Source: Acidobacteriaceae bacterium (GTDB lineage Bacteria > Acidobacteriota > Terriglobia > Terriglobales > Acidobacteriaceae). Taken from it: 19,651 nucleotides of DNA. The notes beneath the pieces are model-generated. The model had not been told where the DNA came from. It worked only from the letters and a program-made list of their open reading frames with translations, and searched no databases. Below, piece by piece: positions 15,171-19,651 of the stretch. The stretch spans positions 1-19,651 of the forward strand of contig PMGP01000128.1 in NCBI GenBank assembly GCA_003156235.1, given 5' to 3'. The stretch's first letter is position 1; every line of letters starts with the position of its first letter. Both the position numbers and the translations under genes were made by a program.

Positions 15171-16691
15171 ATGGCGACATCAGAGTTTTGGCAAACAGTT
15201 ACGACGAACGTCTCTTCCTCGCAGCAACGGACGGAAAGTCCTGCTGCAGGCTCATCGCGCAGTTCGCGCGGCATGACTACGCTGTGGATGGTCATGGATG
15301 GGGCCACGATCCTGGTCTCCGCAATACTAGTCACGTTCTTCGAGAATCACATTGGACCGGTCGCCGGCGCAATGAAGATTTGGAATAGCACGCTAACTCA
15401 AAGACATTCGTTGGGGCTCTTGCTGTCGGTGCTTTGCGGATTTACGGTCTCGCTCATGATCACAAGCCGACGCTTGAATCTATATTCGCCTACCCACTTG
15501 AGCAACATCCTGCATGAGCAGAGGCTCAGTGTTCAGGCCTGCTTTACATCCGGGCTGCTGCTGACCGGCGCGCTGTTTCTGCTTCACGCCGAAGACATTC
15601 CCCGCAGCATCGTGATGATCACCATCGGGCTGGTCACCATCGGGCTCAGTTTGCGGCGGCTTGCTTACCGCATACTGCTCTACCATAATTTCGAACGCGG
15701 CATAGGCACTCGCAATGTACTCATAGTTGGCACCGGACCAGAGGCCCATGCGCTCCGCAATCACTTGGAGAGCATCCGCCATCTTGGCTTCACATTCAAA
15801 GGCTTCATCGCTTTCCCTGGCCCCTGCCACCTTATTGCCGGCACGTCCGGCGATGTGGTAGGAACGCTCGATACGCTTTTCCAGTATACCCGCAAGCATT
15901 TTGTGGATGAGGTATTCTTCACTGCGTCCTGTGAGCAACGCGGTGTGGTGAAGGGCATTTTGGAGCAGGCCCGCGCACATAGAATGGATATGCGCGTGGT
16001 CCCCGATATGTACGATGGACTGGTCTGGAACAGCCCCATCGAGTATATTGGCCAGTTTCCCACTATTCCACTTCAGTACAGGCACATACCTGAGGCAGCT
16101 CTAGTACTTAAACGGCTAATCGATATCCTTCTCTCCAGCACTATATTGATCGCCCTTTCGCCGCTCTTGCTGGCCGTCGCCGTCGCCGTCAAGATGGATT
16201 CGCCTGGTCCGGTCTTCTATCTATCGAAACGCATTGGGAAGAAGGGCCGCGTCTTCGGCTGCATCAAGTTCCGTACCATGGTGAGCGATGCAGAGATGCG
16301 CCGCGCCGACATCATGCACATGAACGAACGCGACGGTGTGCTGTTCAAGATCACCAACGACCCGCGCATTACCAGGCTGGGCCGCTTCCTGCGCAAGTAT
16401 TCTCTCGACGAACTGCCCCAGTTCCTCAATGTGCTGCATGGTGACATGAGCATCGTAGGTCCTCGTCCTCCTCTGGCCAGCGAAGTGAAGGAGTACAAGC
16501 TTAGCCACCTGCGCCGTCTCGATGTAAATCCCGGCATCACTGGCCTGTGGCAGGTGCAGTCACGCCAAGACCCTTCCTTTGATAGTTATATTTCACAGGA
16601 TGTGACCTATATCGAGAACTGGAGCGTATGGCTGGATATCAAGATCATTCTGCGCACCATCGGCGTGGTTCTGGCTGGAACCGGATCTTGA
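15171..16691 (+). CDS. Exopolysaccharide polyprenyl glycosylphosphotransferase (WbaP/WcaJ family)
   Basis: 506-aa inner-membrane enzyme that would begin EPS repeat-unit synthesis by moving a sugar-1-phosphate from a nucleotide sugar to undecaprenyl phosphate. Four N-terminal membrane segments (about 37-57, 82-98, 123-139, 147-163) lead into a Rossmann-like middle domain (VLIVGTGPEA, 183-192), then the re-entrant helix KRLIDILLSS...SPLLL (314-334) and the catalytic bacterial sugar transferase domain: SPGPVFY (344-350), KFRTM (366-370), LDELPQF (412-418), GDMSIVGPRPPL (424-435) and PGITGLWQV (454-462). All family motifs are intact. The ATG at 15171 is chosen over an in-frame TTG at 15147; GGGAGG at 15151 is somewhat far but a GGAA lies closer. 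Glucose or galactose is the usual first sugar, but this cannot be read from sequence. Confidence 0.93.
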   Translation: MATSEFWQTVTTNVSSSQQRTESPAAGSSRSSRGMTTLWMVMDGATILVSAILVTFFENHIGPVAGAMKIWNSTLTQRHSLGLLLSVLCGFTVSLMITSRRLNLYSPTHLSNILHEQRLSVQACFTSGLLLTGALFLLHAEDIPRSIVMITIGLVTIGLSLRRLAYRILLYHNFERGIGTRNVLIVGTGPEAHALRNHLESIRHLGFTFKGFIAFPGPCHLIAGTSGDVVGTLDTLFQYTRKHFVDEVFFTASCEQRGVVKGILEQARAHRMDMRVVPDMYDGLVWNSPIEYIGQFPTIPLQYRHIPEAALVLKRLIDILLSSTILIALSPLLLAVAVAVKMDSPGPVFYLSKRIGKKGRVFGCIKFRTMVSDAEMRRADIMHMNERDGVLFKITNDPRITRLGRFLRKYSLDELPQFLNVLHGDMSIVGPRPPLASEVKEYKLSHLRRLDVNPGITGLWQVQSRQDPSFDSYISQDVTYIENWSVWLDIKIILRTIGVVLAGTGS

Positions 16692-16922
16692 GTTCTTCAC
16701 AAGTCCCTGCCGCATCTGGCTGATTTTATTGAGGCGTTCAGAGGATATCATCATCTTATCTGCGCCTCGGGAGAGATCTGCGCGTTACCCCTTCAGACGA
16801 TACGAAAGTAACCGTTCAGAAGAACCACAATCAACCTAAGACGAGAGTGACAATTTCTTGCAACCTTCGTTTGAATCTCGCATCCAATTGATAAATGAAA
16901 CAGATGTCTTCGCTCGGGCTGG

Positions 16923-16947
16923 TGGGAGTAACATGGGCGAAGCCCGC
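16923..16947 (+). repeat. 25-base repeat, copy 2
   Basis: TGGGAGTAACATGGGCGAAG plus five bases, 22 of 25 identical to 4703-4727, where the same string forms the ribosome binding site and start codons of the NusG-like gene. Similarity stops on both sides, so this is not a full second copy of that gene. Confidence 0.6.
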
Positions 16948-17022
16948 CTGGCGTGGCAACTATATCTCGCTCGTCAAATAATAGATCACTTTTGCCTGAA
17001 TCAGTCTAACCTTCCGCGGTGA
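16933..17022 (+). CDS. Possible 29-aa leader peptide or gene-start relic
   Basis: An ATG preceded by GGGAG opens a 29-codon frame (begins MGEARLAWQL, ends SNLPR) that stops inside the hairpin at 17015-17030. The first four residues are the same as those of the NusG-like protein. It could be a leader peptide or merely the stump of a deleted antiterminator gene. There is no further support that it is translated. Confidence 0.2.
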   Translation: MGEARLAWQLYLARQIIDHFCLNQSNLPR

Positions 17023-17158
17023 TTTCCGCGCCCTGTGCCGCTATAGCGCAAAAGTCCTCATCACCATCCAATGCGCCAGAGGCATATTGCAGTGTCATTG
17101 TCCCGATTTTACACAATTCTCTATCGACACTCATCAGAGTACGAACGGAGGAGATTCC

Positions 17159-18073
17159 ATGGCTACAGCGATTCATTCAGCAGCAGCGCCGGCAGTCTTC
17201 CCCGGCGATGCCGAGACCGGCAACCTGTTTGCCGCCAACTTCGACCACCGGCCATTTCAGTTTCGCCATACACTCGATTCGATGAATATCTTTCAGATGC
17301 CGGCGCTGCTGAAGCTGGCTGAACGCTGTATGCGTAAACGCCAGCTTAAGAGCCACTACGAAACCGGCAAGCCCGCGGTGAATGGCTACTTCGGCAGCAA
17401 GCCTGCGGATATGACTTTAGTCCAGGCGCTGGAGCGGATAGGTGAAGGCGGAAACTGGATCATTCTCAAGCGCATTCACGAAGAGCCTGAGTACCGCGCT
17501 GCTCTAGAGCTATTCATCTCGGAGCTATCTGTGCTTTCGGGTACAGATCTGCGCCGCCGGTATCGCGATCCGATTTTGACGATATTCATCACTTCGCCCA
17601 ACCGCATTACACCCTATCATCTGGATGGCGAAGCCAATTTTCTGGCGCAGGTGCAGGGCAGCAAGTCCGTGTTTCTTTACAATGCGCACGATCCGCGCAT
17701 TCTGACTACAGAGGAGATGGAGAGTTACTGGACCGGGCATTTGCTGGCGCCCAGATGGCACGACGAACTATCTGAGGGACATTGGCGTTACGATATATCC
17801 CCAGGTCTTGGCGTCTTTAATCCAGCCACTTTCCCGCACTGGGTAAAAAACTCTAACAATGTTTCAGTATCCGTCAGCATCAATTTCAAGCGAGTGCGAA
17901 ACGACGAGATTGGGGCATACCGGGCGAATTACTATGCGCGCAAGATCGGCTTGCACCCTACCATGCCTGGTCGAAGGTCAGCCGTTGATCGCCTGAAGGA
18001 TCTGACCTTTGGCAAACTGTATGAAGGAGCCTACACGGCGCGAAGCGCGCTCCGGTCGCGCTTTGGAGTTTAA
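17159..18073 (+). CDS. JmjC/FIH-like (cupin_8) Fe(II)/2-oxoglutarate dioxygenase, paralogue 2
   Basis: 304 aa, related over its whole length to the protein at 13209-14159. The active-site pattern is kept: Thr151-x-x-His154-x-Asp156 in RITPYHLDGE, Lys169 fifteen residues later in VQGSKSVFLY, and His227 in NPATFPHWVKN followed by NNVSVSVSINF. Shared family blocks include NWIILKRIHEEPEYR (99-113), FITSPNR (143-149) and YRANYYARKIGLHP...DRLK near the C-terminus. It should bind Fe(II) and 2-oxoglutarate and hydroxylate an unknown substrate. The ATG at 17159 has an excellent GGAGGAG; an in-frame upstream start at 17087 is unlikely. The two copies differ greatly at their N-termini, which may set substrate or partner choice. 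Preceded by a 467-base gap, so it may have its own promoter. Confidence 0.83.
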   Translation: MATAIHSAAAPAVFPGDAETGNLFAANFDHRPFQFRHTLDSMNIFQMPALLKLAERCMRKRQLKSHYETGKPAVNGYFGSKPADMTLVQALERIGEGGNWIILKRIHEEPEYRAALELFISELSVLSGTDLRRRYRDPILTIFITSPNRITPYHLDGEANFLAQVQGSKSVFLYNAHDPRILTTEEMESYWTGHLLAPRWHDELSEGHWRYDISPGLGVFNPATFPHWVKNSNNVSVSVSINFKRVRNDEIGAYRANYYARKIGLHPTMPGRRSAVDRLKDLTFGKLYEGAYTARSALRSRFGV

Positions 18074-18180
18074 GAAGTCATCCCGCTGAAATTCAAGATG
18101 CTTGACTTTGAGCGCTTACATCAACGAGCCCCAATGCTGTCTGGATACTTACTTAGGCATGAGGTGCGGAAGTGTCAACC

Positions 18181-18417
18181 ATGAAAAACGGAAGCCGCCA
18201 CGCCGATAATAGCTTCGACATGCTGCGTCTGTTTTTTGCAGTGCTGGTGATCTTTTCGCACAGCTTTGCGCTGGGTCGCCAGTTAAGAATCCCATATTCT
18301 CCGATCTTCGGACCGGGATTGACATTCACGCGCATTCTTCCATTACCTGCCGCAACCTCAATGCGACTTGCACAAACGAAATACATTCCAATACTCCGAG
18401 ATCAATTTGTCAACTGA
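18181..18417 (+). pseudogene. Truncated acyltransferase-3 (OafA-like) remnant
   Basis: 78 codons. The first part, NSFDMLRLFFAVLVIFSHSFALG (about residues 10-32), is the typical first membrane helix of membrane acyltransferase 3 proteins that O-acylate polysaccharides, including the catalytic-type His in FSHS. After this the frame departs from the family and stops; full members run well over 300 residues with about ten helices, and no continuation is found downstream. ATG at 18181 with GGAAG upstream. The flippase gene starts 16 bases after the stop, suggesting a deletion that removed most of the acyltransferase. Confidence 0.7.
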
Positions 18418-18433
18418 CCTGACATTATCGACG

Positions 18434-19651
18434 ATGAAATTCCCCGAACTGGAATCGGTGGATGAAGACCGAGCCAGGGCGGATTCGCTGGCCAGAAAAG
18501 TGCTGGAATCGAAGGCCATGCGGGCCACGTTCTGGACCGTGATGGATTACGGTTGTTCGATGGCGCTGCGCGTCGTCAACAGCCTCATTCTTACCCGTCT
18601 GCTGATGCCGGAATCCTTCGGCCTGATGACGCTGGTCACGACGCTCATCGTGGGAATCGGCCTGATTTCCGATATAGGCCTGGGTCCTAACGTCATTCAA
18701 AGCCCCCGCGGAGACGAACCCGCGCTTCTGAACACCGTCTGGACATTGCAGGTGCTTCGCGGCCTGGGTATCTTCGCCGTCTCGCTGATGCTGGCGTGGC
18801 CTATGTCGCTGATCTACCATGAGCCGCGTCTGTTGGCGCTGCTGCCCGCGCTGGGCATCAATATCGTCATCAGCTCCTTCAACAGCACCAATCTGCTTTC
18901 GATGTCGCGGCACATGGGCGTGCGCAGGATTTTTCTGCTCGACATCACCACGCAACTGTTCACGCTGCTGGTTACGGCCGGCTGCGCATTGCTTTACCGA
19001 TCAGTGTGGGCGCTGGTTATAGGAGCGATTCTGAGCACGGCCTTCAGGCTCTCGTTCAGCTTTTATCGCCGCCTGATCCCCGGCATTCGTAATTCCTTCT
19101 GCTGGGACCGCGAAAGTCTTCATGGCCTGGTTCATTTTGGCAAATGGATTTTGCTCTCTACGGCATTCTACTTCTTCGCATCGCAGGCGGACCGGCTGAT
19201 TCTGGGAAGACTGGTCAGTTTCAGCATGTTGGGGGTCTACGGCATCGCGTATTCGGTCTCGGATATTCCGCGGGCGGTTATCAACGCATTCGCGCAAAAA
19301 GTCGGCTATCCTTTCATCGCCAGATTGGTTCATTTGCCGTTAGTTGAATTCCGCAGAGTGTTCTTGCGGTATCGTCTTCGTGCTCTGCTTGCTGGCGCGT
19401 TTTTGCTGTGCCTCATGGTGCATCTCGGCGGCTTTCTTGTAACCAGGATGTACGATCGCCGATACCACGCCGCGTCGTGGATGGTTCCGGTTCTGGCCCT
19501 TGGCCTTTGGCACACGCTCATGTATGCAACGACCATGCCTGCACTGTTCTCTCTTGGCAAGTCGCAGTACTCGGCCTTCGGCAACGCACTATACTGCGTC
19601 ACGGTGGTAACGGCCATTCCAGTTGCTTTCCATTTCTTAGGTATGTTTGGC
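18434..19651 (+). CDS. Wzx-type oligosaccharide flippase, partial (runs off right edge)
   Basis: 406 codons are visible with no stop. The protein has a short charged N-terminus and then about ten hydrophobic helices. The opening FWTVMDYGCSMALRVVNSLILTRLL-type block, followed by MPESFGLMTLV and ISDIGLGPNVIQS, is characteristic of polysaccharide flippases of the MOP superfamily (Polysacc_synt family). SQADRLILGRLVS near residues 249-261 is the usual central motif. Such proteins move undecaprenyl-diphosphate-linked repeat units from the cytosolic to the periplasmic face of the inner membrane. I place the start at ATG 18434; no clear Shine-Dalgarno is seen and an in-frame TTG at 18407 is possible. 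It completes the Wzx/Wzy-type set with the phosphotransferase and the polymerase-like protein. Confidence 0.88.
   Translation, partial: MKFPELESVDEDRARADSLARKVLESKAMRATFWTVMDYGCSMALRVVNSLILTRLLMPESFGLMTLVTTLIVGIGLISDIGLGPNVIQSPRGDEPALLNTVWTLQVLRGLGIFAVSLMLAWPMSLIYHEPRLLALLPALGINIVISSFNSTNLLSMSRHMGVRRIFLLDITTQLFTLLVTAGCALLYRSVWALVIGAILSTAFRLSFSFYRRLIPGIRNSFCWDRESLHGLVHFGKWILLSTAFYFFASQADRLILGRLVSFSMLGVYGIAYSVSDIPRAVINAFAQKVGYPFIARLVHLPLVEFRRVFLRYRLRALLAGAFLLCLMVHLGGFLVTRMYDRRYHAASWMVPVLALGLWHTLMYATTMPALFSLGKSQYSAFGNALYCVTVVTAIPVAFHFLGMFG

Larger units (their letters stand above)
16692..17158. other. Long leader-like gap before the second dioxygenase
   Basis: 467 bases with no substantial gene. 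It contains the second copy of the 25-base repeat (16923-16947), a possible 29-codon open frame starting there (16933-17022), and a hairpin CGCGG-tgattt-CCGCG (17015-17030) without a T run. Just before the next gene is a strong ribosome binding site, GGAGGAG. Nothing else recognisable. It may be a relic of a lost gene start or an untranslated leader. Confidence 0.45.

Noticed and set aside
17015..17030. Hairpin CGCGG-tgattt-CCGCG as a terminator
   Set aside because: No U-run follows, and the stem is only five pairs.

Overview
This window reads as an exopolysaccharide (capsule or EPS) biosynthesis and export locus from a Gram-negative bacterium with fairly high GC content. The mix of parts (a UpxY-type NusG paralogue beside a small XRE regulator, a Wza/Wzc export pair, a WecG-family transferase with a STAS tail, many small accessory enzymes) resembles loci I associate with Acidobacteriota. 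That assignment is an inference from gene content, not from a marker gene. There is no rRNA, tRNA, CRISPR array or complete insertion sequence that I can see.

Layout. At the left edge a GatA-type amidase on the minus strand (34-1344) is probably the housekeeping flank. Next comes a minus-strand multi-pass O-antigen ligase/Wzy-like membrane protein (1482-2861), divergent from an Sfp-type 4'-phosphopantetheinyl transferase (3103-3870). A 405-base AT-rich stretch without a clear gene (3871-4275) follows; it holds a tandem 20-bp repeat, an inverted repeat and a CRP-like palindrome, and so looks like a control region. It precedes a small XRE regulator (4276-4596) and a UpxY/NusG-like antiterminator (4713-5300). 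The main plus-strand run is a WecG/TagA glycosyltransferase fused to a STAS domain (5549-6883), a membrane GT2 glycosyltransferase (7010-8197), a Wza-like export protein (8307-9317), a Wzc-like chain-length protein whose kinase domain looks dead (9348-11528), a membrane-anchored PAF-acetylhydrolase-like esterase (11605-13095) and a JmjC/FIH-like dioxygenase (13209-14159). A type II thioesterase lies convergently on the minus strand (14186-14932). Divergent from it is the polyprenyl-phosphate sugar phosphotransferase that would start repeat-unit assembly (15171-16691). A 467-base leader-like gap, a second FIH-like dioxygenase paralogue (17159-18073), a truncated acyltransferase-3 remnant (18181-18417) and a Wzx-type flippase running off the right edge (18434-19651) complete the window.

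How the genes fit together (inference). The phosphotransferase loads the first sugar on undecaprenyl phosphate. The WecG-like and GT2 enzymes extend it, the flippase moves it across the inner membrane, and the O-antigen ligase-like protein polymerises or ligates it. The Wza/Wzc pair controls chain length and export, and the NusG-like protein probably allows RNA polymerase to read through the long operon. The phosphopantetheinyl transferase, type II thioesterase and two Fe(II)/2-oxoglutarate dioxygenases are not standard EPS parts. They suggest that a carrier-protein pathway (NRPS, PKS or a dedicated acyl/aminoacyl carrier) is linked to this locus, possibly to decorate the polymer or to make a separate metabolite. 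The most noteworthy items are the pair of FIH-like dioxygenases, the WecG-STAS fusion lacking the usual phospho-serine, the Wzc protein without its Walker A lysine, and the repeat-rich non-coding stretches.
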